DNA of 64,000 nt from positions 91,666 through 155,665 of the forward strand of contig JAVBRD010000010.1 in NCBI GenBank assembly GCA_031548365.1, written 5' to 3'. This stretch comes from JAVBRD01 sp031548365 (lineage in GTDB: Bacteria; Bacillota; Clostridia; Christensenellales; UBA1750). Shown here piece by piece: positions 8,475 through 17,534 of the stretch; position 1 is the stretch's first letter; each line of letters starts with the position of its first letter. Under the pieces are notes generated by a model. That model saw nothing but the letters and a program-made list of their open reading frames with translations. It was not told the origin of the DNA and did no database searches. The position numbers and the translations under genes are program-made.

Positions 8475-11111
8475 CTATTTCGCGAGTACCAAAATGTCAA
8501 ACGGATAGTGCCCCGCGTTGCGGCCATACAGCGCAAGTCCGCCTGCCGCGTCTTCTGGAACCGAGAGCGAAAGCGTGAGGCGTCCCGTTTCGATCGCACG
8601 CCGGGCTACGTCTGTGGGGACCGCGGCACGGCAGAGGTAACCGTAGGATCCGGCCTCATCAAGCAAGCGGGGTGTTTTCTGGTAGTGCCATGAAAGCGCG
8701 CCACGGCTGTCGGCGGGATCGTTGCGGAGATTGAAGCGGCCAATGCTTTCGCCATTGACTGCGACCTCAACCGCCGAGGGGTGCTCGTGCTCGTCGGTCA
8801 TGAAGTATGAGTTCGGGTTCTCGCCCGGATCCTGGCGGTATCCTTGCATGTAGTCATGCGAATGCGCGTAGTCGGTCGCGCCTGCGTCTTTTTTGAGCAC
8901 ACGTTTTGAGCCCGCTTCAAAAACGATCTCAAGCCCATTCGCGCCGTTAAGCGAAGAGATGTCCACCTCATAGCTCACGCGCCCTGTACTCGCACCGTTG
9001 AGCTTGTTTTGCGAGAGTGCCTTCCACGAAAGGGCAAACGTGTTCGCCGTATAATCAGCGGGACGGACAGCTACCGCGTTTGCGATGGGGCCACGCACGT
9101 CGAATGTAATGAAGTTGCGCATGAGCGTGTGTCCATCCTTGATCAGCTCCACGCAGAACACCGAGAGCGCCGCTATGGATGGCATGGTGACGCGAACGGG
9201 TACAAGCTCTGTCAGACCGTAGCCTTGCGCCTCAAACTCGAACTCGCCATGCGCGTCTGTCTCCTGAACGCCAAGCGCGTCGCGCCATAGTTTCCAGCGG
9301 ACTTTGAGTGTGCTGTGCCGCGTGGTGTTGTTAAAGCACGAGTAGACCAGCGGTATTTCCACCGTGTCACCTGAACCCAGTGTGCGACACGGCGGCGCGT
9401 CGATCGCAAGGAAATCGGGCGAGTGCAGATCGGCAATGGTCATGCCGGGCGCGTAGTCGCCGTAGCCAAAGTCCTTTTTCTCGTTGCCAAGACGATAATA
9501 TCCGTTCCATTCGTTGACCACGTCGTGAAACTCGGTGAACACAAATCCGCACATTTTTCTTTGGAGGCGGAACTCGTTAAGCATGTAACGGTAGTGCCAC
9601 GCGATGTCGCTGTCACCAGCGCTCCCGTCCACGCCCCAGACCATGCCGCACTCGCTGTTCATGAAAGGTACATCCCCGCAGCGGTTGGGCCCGATGTAGT
9701 TTTCCGGCGAAGTCGGATACGCACCCTCTGCGCGGCGGCGAACGTGGTCTTTGACATTCTCGTAACCGTTGATGTAGAAGTGCCACGAGTTGATATCGGT
9801 TATGACGTGGTCGTCGTTGCACGCGCTGTTGTCCTCGACAAGGCGCGTGGCGTCCAGTTCCTTGACCATGTTATACATCGCGCGCACGTACTCCTGCGTT
9901 TCAGGAAGGTATGCGCGTTGGTTCTCACCAATCTTGGACTTAAGGCCCCACGTCTCGTTGAAGATGACCCACGAAAAAATGGAGGGATGGTTGAAATCGC
10001 GCGCGATGATCTCTCGCGTTTCGTTTTCCCAGGCATTGCGCGCGCGTTCATTGGGCTCGCCCCAGAAACACCCCATGTCTTCCTGAACGAGCACGCCCAG
10101 CTTATCGCACCAGTAGAGCTTACGCGGTTCCTCTGGCTTGATGTGGATACGCACAAAATTCAGGCCCAGTTCTTTTAAGCGCTTGACCTCGTCGATGATG
10201 TCTTGCTCGCTTGGGAGCGTGAAATACCCTTTTGGATTGAAGCTCTGGTCGAGTGTGCCGTTCAGGTATACCGGCCTGCGGTTGAGCGTGATGTACGGAA
10301 AATCCTGACCGTTGAACTTGGCGGCAGACACCTCGCGAATACCGAAGTAGGTGGCGATGACATCCTCGCCCAAGCGAACTGTCCCTTCGTACAGATGAGG
10401 CGTCGCGGGCGTCCACGCGATGTGGTCGTCCACGCGAAGGGTGATCTCGACTGTCCCTTTGCCTTCAGGCACGACGACATTGAGTGTGCGTTTGGCGTTT
10501 TCACCGAACTGCAGCTCCAGCGGCATCTCCGCGCGCACCGGTGAGTCAATCGAAAGCGTGAATGAAGCCTCCCCATCCACGCGGGTGATGATCTGCATGC
10601 GCTCGATATAGGTCAACGGACGTTCTTCAAGCCAGATGGTCTGCCAGATGCCGCGGATTTCACCGTATCCCTGTTTTCCCCGCGTCTGGTAATCCTCGTC
10701 ATTGTCCTCAACGCGGATCATGAGCATGTTTTCGCCGTCGGCGACCGCGGCTGTCACCTCAAACTCAAACTCGCCGTAACCGCCCTGATGACGGCCGACT
10801 TCCGCGCCGTTGATGTAGACGGTCGTCCAGTAGTCCGCCGCACCAATGCAAAGGAACAAGCGGGCGTTGGTCTTTTTCTGTGCAGTGAACGTCCGTGCGT
10901 ACCATGCAGCGCCCTTTTGATCGGCTGCGACGCCAGACAGCGGGCATGTCCATGTAAAGGGAACGTTGATGGTCTTCTTGAGGTTTTCTATGGCGGGCAG
11001 GCTGTCCCCCACTTGTTTGGCAAAATCAAATGCCCACTCACCGTTCAGGTTCTGCCAAGAAATCCTTTGGCGGTCAGGACGCGGGTGCTCCGGGCGTGGA
11101 ATCTGTTTCAA
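8475..11111 (-). CDS. Glycoside hydrolase family 2 protein (beta-galactosidase/glucuronidase-like)
   Basis: Retaining beta-glycosidase of about 878 residues without a signal peptide, so probably cytoplasmic. Domain order is a jelly-roll sugar-binding domain (residues about 10-165), immunoglobulin-like domain (170-265), and a TIM barrel with acid/base Glu in WVIFNETWG (about E386) and nucleophile Glu in MNSECGMVWG (about E487). A C-terminal beta-rich extension follows. Which sugar it cuts cannot be told from sequence. Start is taken as the TTG at 11109-11111, eight bases after AGGAG; GTG and ATG just upstream (11115-11120) are too close to that site. The gene ends a run of SAH-recycling genes. 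Confidence 0.88.
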   Translation of the reverse strand: MKQIPRPEHPRPDRQRISWQNLNGEWAFDFAKQVGDSLPAIENLKKTINVPFTWTCPLSGVAADQKGAAWYARTFTAQKKTNARLFLCIGAADYWTTVYINGAEVGRHQGGYGEFEFEVTAAVADGENMLMIRVEDNDEDYQTRGKQGYGEIRGIWQTIWLEERPLTYIERMQIITRVDGEASFTLSIDSPVRAEMPLELQFGENAKRTLNVVVPEGKGTVEITLRVDDHIAWTPATPHLYEGTVRLGEDVIATYFGIREVSAAKFNGQDFPYITLNRRPVYLNGTLDQSFNPKGYFTLPSEQDIIDEVKRLKELGLNFVRIHIKPEEPRKLYWCDKLGVLVQEDMGCFWGEPNERARNAWENETREIIARDFNHPSIFSWVIFNETWGLKSKIGENQRAYLPETQEYVRAMYNMVKELDATRLVEDNSACNDDHVITDINSWHFYINGYENVKDHVRRRAEGAYPTSPENYIGPNRCGDVPFMNSECGMVWGVDGSAGDSDIAWHYRYMLNEFRLQRKMCGFVFTEFHDVVNEWNGYYRLGNEKKDFGYGDYAPGMTIADLHSPDFLAIDAPPCRTLGSGDTVEIPLVYSCFNNTTRHSTLKVRWKLWRDALGVQETDAHGEFEFEAQGYGLTELVPVRVTMPSIAALSVFCVELIKDGHTLMRNFITFDVRGPIANAVAVRPADYTANTFALSWKALSQNKLNGASTGRVSYEVDISSLNGANGLEIVFEAGSKRVLKKDAGATDYAHSHDYMQGYRQDPGENPNSYFMTDEHEHPSAVEVAVNGESIGRFNLRNDPADSRGALSWHYQKTPRLLDEAGSYGYLCRAAVPTDVARRAIETGRLTLSLSVPEDAAGGLALYGRNAGHYPFDILVLAK

Positions 11112-11116
11112 CGTCA

Positions 11117-11989
11117 TCACTCCTGTTGCTCTGTTTTACTTAATGATTTTCTCATCTGGTCTCTTGATAACCGGATCAGGTTGTCACTGACGACCATACG
11201 GTCGATCGCTTTGATTACTGTCTTTTCCAGCTCTTTGCCCTCACTGTAATCGGCCTTGAAAATGTAATCGACACGGCCCCTGGTCAGCAGTTCGTCCACT
11301 TTGGGGCGGCCTTTGTTGGGGTAGACCGCGATTGAGCATCCGCCGTTGATGCGCACCTGCTTCATGCTGGGCACGTCGGTGAGGCCGTCTCCAAAGTAGA
11401 TCATGTTGCGGAAAGGGATAGGGCGGTCTTCCTCTTCAACGTAACGGTTGAGCGCGTCGTCCTCGGTCGGGTCAAGCACACCCTTGTTGATTCGAAAAAG
11501 GTACTGCGTCTTATTGGTGTAATTGATCGCCTGCGCGGGCCAAACCGGCATGCCGGTCGGGTTGTAGAAAAAACGGCTGGCAAAGATTGCCTTAAAGTTC
11601 TGCGCGATGGGCGTACCTCTGATAATCTCCTCGAGCCCTGACGAAATGATATAGTGCTCAGGCGTCGCGCCCGCCTCAATAACGTGCGCGTTGACACGGC
11701 CAAACCATGTCTCCAGCCCCGGATAGAACGCGATGCCTTTGCCCAGGCTCTGAAACGATTTACTGGTTATGCTCTGTACGTTGCGCGCTTTATCAACCAT
11801 CACGTACATGTAGGCGAGGATGCGATCCATCCGGTGTTTAACCGCCAGATCATCGCACTCGCGCCAGAAATCGTCGGGCCGCATTCCAACGCTTGGGATA
11901 AAGCCGTATTCTTGCATGTTCTTGGTGCTCAGCGTTTTGTCAAAGTCGTAAATCAACGCAATCACAGGCTTTTTGGGGGGCATGCTCAT
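11117..11989 (-). CDS. HAD-superfamily hydrolase
   Basis: A 290-residue haloacid dehalogenase-type phosphatase. Motif I is YDFDKTLSTK, with the nucleophile Asp and the +2 Asp. A Ser/Thr motif II lies near YIISSGLEE, and motif IV is FGDGLTDVPSM. An alpha-helical cap separates the motifs. It starts with an ATGA overlap on the deaminase gene upstream and ends within the GH2 ribosome-binding region, so it is co-transcribed with ahcY and the deaminase. A role in dephosphorylating a nucleotide or sugar phosphate is plausible but not shown by the sequence. Confidence 0.85.
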   Translation of the reverse strand: MSMPPKKPVIALIYDFDKTLSTKNMQEYGFIPSVGMRPDDFWRECDDLAVKHRMDRILAYMYVMVDKARNVQSITSKSFQSLGKGIAFYPGLETWFGRVNAHVIEAGATPEHYIISSGLEEIIRGTPIAQNFKAIFASRFFYNPTGMPVWPAQAINYTNKTQYLFRINKGVLDPTEDDALNRYVEEEDRPIPFRNMIYFGDGLTDVPSMKQVRINGGCSIAVYPNKGRPKVDELLTRGRVDYIFKADYSEGKELEKTVIKAIDRMVVSDNLIRLSRDQMRKSLSKTEQQE

Positions 11990-13272
11990 CCCTCGATTTG
12001 CGGAGCCAACCGCGAAAAATCCGCTTTGATTTTGTCCGCGTCAAGCGTTAGGAACTTGCCGTTTCGGTAGAGGATTTTACCCGCGCACATCGTCATACGC
12101 ACATCTGCACCGCGCGCGGAGTACGCAATGTGACCCGCAGCACCACGCATCGGCATGGCGTGAACCACGTCGGTGTCAACGAGGATCAGATCCGCCTGCA
12201 GCCCCGCCGCAAGCTCGCCACAGAGCTCAAACCCGCACGCCGCGGCGGAACCGGCCGACGCGAGCGAAGCGGCGGTCTTCGCGGAAATGGCGGTTGGGTC
12301 AAGTGATAAGCCTTTGTGGAGAATGGCGGAAAATTTGATTTCCTCAAACAAATCCAGGTGATTGTTTGACGCAACCGAGTCCGTGCCCAATCCCACGCAA
12401 ACACCCATGTCCAGCATTTTCTGAAGCGGCATAATGCCGCTGGCAAGCTTTAGGTTAGACACAGGGCAATGCGCAACGCGCCCCTTGTGCTTTGCGAGAA
12501 TCGTCATGTCGCGCTCATCCGCCCAAACCGCGTGCGCGATGACCGCGCCGCGCGGCACATCGAGCAAACCCGTTTCCTCAAAAACACCGATGGGCGTCTT
12601 CCCGTGCCTCCCGATACACGCCTCATGCTCGAGTTTGGTTTCTGACGCATGCGCGTGAATGCCCGTTCCCAGTTTGTGCGCGGCCTCGGTGACCATGCGC
12701 ATCACGGCCGGAGACGTCGTGTACTCAGCGTGCGGACCGATGAAAACGCGCACGTTACCCTCACCATCGAACTCGCGGAAAACCGATTCCGCATCCTCAA
12801 ACCTTGGCCGAGCGTCGTCTCCGGTCTGCCCGAGCTGCGGGCGGCAAATCACGGCGCGCATGCCCGACTCAACCGCCGCTGATGCGAGCTTGTCGGCGAA
12901 CATGTACATATCGCAGAAACCGACCGTGCCAGATGCGATCATCTCCAGCATGGCAAGGCGCCCGGCGGCATCGGCGATCTCAGACGTCATCCGGTCTTCG
13001 CGAGGAAAAACTTCGCTGAACAGCCAGTTTTGCAGCGTTAAGTCATTGCCCACACCGCGCAGGACAGTCATTGCGGAGTGCGTATGCGCGTTATAGAGCG
13101 CGGGCATGAGCAACATGCCGCGTGCGTCGATTACGTCCGCGCCCTGCGCTAAGGGGCAATTATCCGCAGGCCCGACCCACGCGATCCTGTCGCCGCAAAC
13201 GAGTGCCGCGCCACTGTTGATCTCTTTTTCGCCTGTGTAAACATGCGCGTTCCTGATCAGAGTGTCCGCCAT
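11986..13272 (-). CDS. mtaD: Amidohydrolase, S-adenosylhomocysteine/methylthioadenosine deaminase family
   Basis: A 428-residue metal-dependent amidohydrolase of the MTA/SAH deaminase type. Metal ligands are visible in NAHTHSAM (H63, H65), the GIHAHASET segment and the GLGTDSVASNN segment with its Asp. The family removes the 6-amino group of adenosine derivatives, giving inosyl products. It follows ahcY immediately and overlaps the HAD gene, so it likely clears SAH or the adenosine made by AhcY. It begins MADTLIRNAHVYTG. Chlorohydrolase-like relatives look similar, so the exact substrate is an inference. Confidence 0.88.
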   Translation of the reverse strand: MADTLIRNAHVYTGEKEINSGAALVCGDRIAWVGPADNCPLAQGADVIDARGMLLMPALYNAHTHSAMTVLRGVGNDLTLQNWLFSEVFPREDRMTSEIADAAGRLAMLEMIASGTVGFCDMYMFADKLASAAVESGMRAVICRPQLGQTGDDARPRFEDAESVFREFDGEGNVRVFIGPHAEYTTSPAVMRMVTEAAHKLGTGIHAHASETKLEHEACIGRHGKTPIGVFEETGLLDVPRGAVIAHAVWADERDMTILAKHKGRVAHCPVSNLKLASGIMPLQKMLDMGVCVGLGTDSVASNNHLDLFEEIKFSAILHKGLSLDPTAISAKTAASLASAGSAAACGFELCGELAAGLQADLILVDTDVVHAMPMRGAAGHIAYSARGADVRMTMCAGKILYRNGKFLTLDADKIKADFSRLAPQIEG

Positions 13273-14514
13273 TTACGCCTCCCACGACGCGAGATACTTG
13301 CTCTGGTCCTCTGTCAGCTCATCCACACTGCGCCCCATGCTCGCAAGTTTCATGCGCGCGACCTCGCGGTCGATTTCGCGCGGCACGGGATGCACGCCTT
13401 TGACAAGACCTTTGTGCTGTGCGACATATACAGCGCACATCGCCTGAAGCGCGAAGCTCAAGTCCATGATCTCCACGGGATGACCATCTCCCGCAGCGAG
13501 ATTGACTAGCCGCCCGTCGGCCAGCAGGTAGAGCGTGCGCCCGTCATGAAGCGTGTAGCCTTCTATGTTTTTGCGCGCCTCGAACCTGCGGATAGAGAGA
13601 AGCTCCAGATCGGGCTTGGATACCTCGACATCGAAGTGGCCCGCGTTGCACATAATCGCGCCGCTCTTCATCACGCGCATATGCTCGGCGCGAATGACGT
13701 CGCGGCAGCCGGTTACGGTGATGAACAGATCGCCCACCTTGGCCGCCTCCGACATGGGCATGGTTTCGTGGCCATCCATCACGGCCTCAACCGCCTTGAC
13801 CGGGTCAATCTCGGTCACTACCACGCGCGCGCCAAGACCCTTAGCGCGTAATGCGACACCTTTTCCGCACCAGCCGTAGCCCGCGACGACGACGCACGTC
13901 CCCGCCGTGAGCAGGTTGGTCGTGCGCAAAATGGCGTCCCATACCGACTGTCCTGTGCCATAGCGATTGTCAAAGAGGTGCTTCATGTCGGCGTCGTTGA
14001 CGTTGATCATGGGGAAATCGAGCACGCCCTGCTTTGCGCGCGCGACCAGACGGGTGACGCCCGTCGTCGTCTCCTCGCATCCGCCGATCACATTCTCGCC
14101 GAGATGCCGGTGCGTGCCGTGCAGAAGATGAACGAGGTCGCCGCCGTCGTCGATGACGATGTGCGGTTTGTGGGAAAGCGATTCTATCAAATGCGCCTGA
14201 TATTCTTCGGTCGTCGCTCCGTGATACGCATAGACCGACACGCCTGATTCCGCAAGCGCCGCCGCGATGTCATCCTGCGTCGAGAGCGGATTTGAGCCGG
14301 TTGCGCGCACGTTTGCGCCCGCCGCCGCGAAAAGCTGCGCGAGGCGCGCGGTTTTAGCCTCAAGATGAATTGAGAGCGTGAGGTTCAAACCTTTGAGCGG
14401 CTTTTCCACGCTGTACATCTGTTCAAGCGCCGCAAACAACGGCATGTGTTCCTTCGCCCATGCTATTTTTTTCGCGCCGTCCCGCGCGAGCGATATATCG
14501 CGTATGATTGACAA
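13273..14514 (-). CDS. ahcY: Adenosylhomocysteinase
   Basis: Reversibly splits S-adenosylhomocysteine into homocysteine and adenosine, keeping methylation reactions running. The 413-residue form lacks the insertion of the eukaryotic enzyme, as in many Clostridia and archaea. NAD-binding loop VVAGYGWCGKGVALRAKGLG, the substrate region NVNDADMKHLFDNRYGTGQS and C-terminal PVPREID are present. I start at the TTG at 14512-14514, ten bases past AGGGG; a longer frame to 14673 would run through the promoter and overlap mutL on the other strand. It is first in an operon with the deaminase, HAD and GH2 genes. Confidence 0.95.
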   Translation of the reverse strand: MSIIRDISLARDGAKKIAWAKEHMPLFAALEQMYSVEKPLKGLNLTLSIHLEAKTARLAQLFAAAGANVRATGSNPLSTQDDIAAALAESGVSVYAYHGATTEEYQAHLIESLSHKPHIVIDDGGDLVHLLHGTHRHLGENVIGGCEETTTGVTRLVARAKQGVLDFPMINVNDADMKHLFDNRYGTGQSVWDAILRTTNLLTAGTCVVVAGYGWCGKGVALRAKGLGARVVVTEIDPVKAVEAVMDGHETMPMSEAAKVGDLFITVTGCRDVIRAEHMRVMKSGAIMCNAGHFDVEVSKPDLELLSIRRFEARKNIEGYTLHDGRTLYLLADGRLVNLAAGDGHPVEIMDLSFALQAMCAVYVAQHKGLVKGVHPVPREIDREVARMKLASMGRSVDELTEDQSKYLASWEA

Positions 14515-14553
14515 CTCAAGCCGACCCCTTTGCACCTTTGTATCATCTTGAGT

Positions 14554-14582
14554 AGTATACACCATTTTTCCCAAGATTTGAA
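14554..14582 (-). promoter_or_regulatory. Likely promoter of the ahcY operon
   Basis: TATACT (14554-14559) on the minus strand is preceded at 17 bases by TTCAAA (14577-14582). The -10 is strong and the -35 weak. It is 40 bases upstream of the chosen ahcY start. No SAH or SAM riboswitch can fit in this short leader. Confidence 0.5.
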
Positions 14583-14646
14583 TAAAGAACTTTTCTTTTC
14601 GCTCGACGCGTGTTAGTCTATATATATGAGTTTTTCGGGGGAAATC

Positions 14647-16482
14647 ATGAACAAGATACAAGTACTTGATCACGAAACCGTCGGTCGGATCGCTGCGGGC
14701 GAAGTGGTCGAGCGTCCCGCTTCTGTTGTCAAGGAATTCATCGAGAATTCGCTCGACGCAGGCGCGACTTCGATATCAATTGAAATCGCGGACGGCGGTC
14801 TCGCGCTCATTCGGGTATCCGACAACGGTTCCGGCATCGCGGGATCTGATGTCATCACGGCGTTCACGCGCCATGCGACGAGTAAAATACGCTCCGGAGA
14901 CGATTTATCACGCCTTTCCACGCTCGGTTTTCGCGGTGAAGCGCTTCCCAGTGTAGCTGCGGTCAGCGACGTCACATTGCGTACACGCACGCGGGGCGCG
15001 CTTGAGGGCATTGTTCTCACGGTCAGCGCCGGGCGGTGCGGAGTGCCCACCGCATGCGGCTGTCCCGAGGGCACGTCCATCGAGATTCGCGATTTGTTCA
15101 AGCCCACACCAGCGAGACTTAAGTTCATGCGCAAGCCTTCCGCAGAGGCGGGCATCATCGCCGACGTCGTCGCCAAAGCTATTCTACAGCGCCCCAACGT
15201 GGCTTTCAGGCTTGTTTCCGGCGGAAAAACGGTCTACAAGAGTCCGGGAAACGGCGACCTTATAACCGCCGCTTTTTGCGTGTGGGGACGCGAGGCAGCG
15301 GAGAAGCTCATTCCCGTGGAAGGCGCGAGCGGGTACGTTAAACTCTCAGGGTTGATCGGCGTGGGAGATCAAGGGCGGCCATCGCGCTCGCGGCAGTGGG
15401 TGTTTGTTTGCGGAAGACCGGTGATGTGCCCCGTGGTCTCGCAGGGACTTGAAAGGGCCACGCGTGAGCATGTGTTCACCGGCCAGTATCCAAGCGCTAT
15501 TCTCAAGCTGGAGATTCCCCTCGACCTGGTGGACGTCAATGTTCATCCCAATAAGCTTGAGGTGCGCTTTTCCGATGACGTCTACATCCGCGATGCGGTG
15601 TCCGAGATTGTCACCGCGTCGTTGCTGAGAAAAAATGCTACTGAGATGGATCCCGCGCTTACAAGCGTAACCATCGCCGCGCCGGTCTCAGAGGCACACG
15701 CTCCGCTTGTCACCGAGCGAAATGATGCGGAGGGGCCTCTGCCTGTGAGCAAAAGCATCCCCATCGTGATCGTTCCCGCAAGACCGAAGATTGCTGTGCG
15801 CGAAAGCGCAATACCGAACATCCTTCCGTCTGCTCCGATGAATCCGCCTCCAGCGCCCACATTCGGTGAAAAGACGCCATTGTCCGCCGAGCCGACACTC
15901 ATCCAGCTGAGCGCGCCCCCGCGCTTGCTCTCGCAATTGTTCAACACGTATATCCTCATCGAGCACGCGGACCGCATGCTCATCCTTGACCAGCACGCTG
16001 CCCACGAGCGCATCCTCTATGAGCGTTTCAAGAGCTACTTATCCTCGGGAAACGCCGCGCAGCCATTGCTCACGCCTCTCGTCGTCACACTCACATCACG
16101 TGAAAAGCAGGCGGTGCTGGATGCGCGCGAAGTCTTTGAGTCCATCGGGTTCACCATGGAGGACTTCGGCCCAACCGATATCAAGCTCACGAGTCTCCCC
16201 CACATTCTGGGCGCGCCACAGCTCAAACCTTTTTTCATCGAGTGCGTGGACGATCCGGACGGGTTGCGCTCGCGGCAGACCCCCGAGTCTCTGCGCGACC
16301 GCATCGTCAAGCACGCGTGCCGAAAGGCCGTCAAGGGCGGCGATGGTCTGGAGACGGAGGCCATCCTTGCGCTGGTTCAGGCAGCCGGCAGTGTCGTGCC
16401 AACCTGCCCGCATGGGCGGCCGATTTACATTGTGGTCAACAAGCGTGATCTTGAAAAGCGTTTTGGGCGCATACTGCCATAG
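14647..16482 (+). CDS. mutL: DNA mismatch repair protein MutL
   Basis: Couples mismatch recognition by MutS to strand removal. The 611 residues have an N-terminal GHKL ATPase (EFIENSLDAGAT, DNGSGI, STLGFRGEAL), a proline-rich linker at about residues 345-425 and a C-terminal dimer/endonuclease domain. The endonuclease motif DQHAAHERILYERF and the zinc-site pieces ACRK and CPHGRP are intact, so this is a nicking-type MutL as in bacteria without MutH. Start is the ATG at 14647 behind GGGGG; the upstream in-frame ATG at 14626 has no ribosome site. mutS is not adjacent in the window. queA and tgt follow. Confidence 0.96.
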   Translation: MNKIQVLDHETVGRIAAGEVVERPASVVKEFIENSLDAGATSISIEIADGGLALIRVSDNGSGIAGSDVITAFTRHATSKIRSGDDLSRLSTLGFRGEALPSVAAVSDVTLRTRTRGALEGIVLTVSAGRCGVPTACGCPEGTSIEIRDLFKPTPARLKFMRKPSAEAGIIADVVAKAILQRPNVAFRLVSGGKTVYKSPGNGDLITAAFCVWGREAAEKLIPVEGASGYVKLSGLIGVGDQGRPSRSRQWVFVCGRPVMCPVVSQGLERATREHVFTGQYPSAILKLEIPLDLVDVNVHPNKLEVRFSDDVYIRDAVSEIVTASLLRKNATEMDPALTSVTIAAPVSEAHAPLVTERNDAEGPLPVSKSIPIVIVPARPKIAVRESAIPNILPSAPMNPPPAPTFGEKTPLSAEPTLIQLSAPPRLLSQLFNTYILIEHADRMLILDQHAAHERILYERFKSYLSSGNAAQPLLTPLVVTLTSREKQAVLDAREVFESIGFTMEDFGPTDIKLTSLPHILGAPQLKPFFIECVDDPDGLRSRQTPESLRDRIVKHACRKAVKGGDGLETEAILALVQAAGSVVPTCPHGRPIYIVVNKRDLEKRFGRILP

Positions 16483-16493
16483 GAAAGGATTCG

Positions 16494-17522
16494 GTGCTTT
16501 TGAAAACCTCCGACTTTTTCTATGATCTGCCCGCGAGCCTCATCGCGCAAACGCCCACCGAGCCAAGAGATCAAAGCCGCATGCTCGTCATGGACCGGGC
16601 GGGTGGTACGCTTTCACACCGCGTTTTTTCCGATTTGCCCGATTACCTGCGCGCCGGCGACGTGTTGGTTGTCAACCGTTCACGCGTACTGCCCGCAAGG
16701 CTTCTTGGCGAGCTTGAAGGCGGCCGCCCTGTCGAGGTGTTGCTACTCAATCGCAAAAATGCGGATATGTGGGAAGCGCTCGTCAAGCCCGGGAAAAAAC
16801 TGCGCACCGGAGCGGTGTGCACGTTTGGCAGTGGCAAGCTGACATGTGAGGTGCAAGAGGTGCTGCCGGACGGCAACCGCCTGGTTCGCTTCTGTCACTC
16901 GGGCATTTTCGAGTCCGTGCTTGACGAGCTCGGTCAGATGCCGCTCCCCCCCTACATCACCGCACGGCTTGACGACAAGGAGCGTTACCAGACCGTCTAC
17001 GCCAGGGAGACGGGCTCCGCCGCAGCGCCGACAGCGGGCCTTCATTTTACGCCTGAGCTGCTCGACCGCGTGCGCGGAATGGGCGTGGTCGTCGCAGAGG
17101 TCATACTCCATGTCGGCCTTGGCACATTTCGGCCCGTGAAGTCTGAGGACACCGAGGATCACGTCATGCACGCGGAGTGGTACGAGGTCCCAAAAAACGC
17201 GGCGGATGCCATCAACCTCGCGCGAGCATCGGGCGGTCGTGTGATCTGCGTGGGCACGACGAGCGTGAGGACGCTTGAGTCCTGCGCAAACGGCGACGGG
17301 ATGATCCCGGCAGCGTCCGGGTGGACGAGCATCTTCATAACGCCTGGATACCGTTTTAGGGTGACGGATGCGCTCATCACGAATTTTCACCTGCCGGAAT
17401 CCACGCTGCTCATGCTGGTTTCAGCATTTGCGGGCAAGGACGCGGTGCTGAACGCTTACCGCGATGCCATTGCGCGCGAGTATCGTTTTTTTTCTTTCGG
17501 CGACGCCATGCTGTTGATCTGA
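16494..17522 (+). CDS. queA: S-adenosylmethionine:tRNA ribosyltransferase-isomerase
   Basis: Transfers and isomerises the ribosyl part of SAM onto preQ1 in tRNA to form epoxyqueuosine. The 342-residue length is normal, and the signatures DLPASLIAQTP, VNRSRVLPARL, TAGLHFTPELL and TNFHLPESTLLMLVSAF are all present. It starts at a GTG (16494) behind AAAGGA, 11 bases after mutL, and ends 12 bases before tgt, so mutL-queA-tgt form one operon. QueA acts after Tgt in the pathway. Confidence 0.96.
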   Translation: MLLKTSDFFYDLPASLIAQTPTEPRDQSRMLVMDRAGGTLSHRVFSDLPDYLRAGDVLVVNRSRVLPARLLGELEGGRPVEVLLLNRKNADMWEALVKPGKKLRTGAVCTFGSGKLTCEVQEVLPDGNRLVRFCHSGIFESVLDELGQMPLPPYITARLDDKERYQTVYARETGSAAAPTAGLHFTPELLDRVRGMGVVVAEVILHVGLGTFRPVKSEDTEDHVMHAEWYEVPKNAADAINLARASGGRVICVGTTSVRTLESCANGDGMIPAASGWTSIFITPGYRFRVTDALITNFHLPESTLLMLVSAFAGKDAVLNAYRDAIAREYRFFSFGDAMLLI

Positions 17523-17534
17523 CGGAGGATGCCA

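Noticed and set aside
9423..10178. Long plus-strand frame (251 codons) opposite the GH2 gene
   Set aside because: It is antisense to a clearly coding GH2 gene, has no ribosome-binding site or recognisable domain, and its composition mirrors the codon bias of the opposite strand.
14515..14646. SAH or SAM riboswitch before ahcY
   Set aside because: Only about 40 bases lie between the promoter and the ahcY start; too short, and no riboswitch core sequence is visible.
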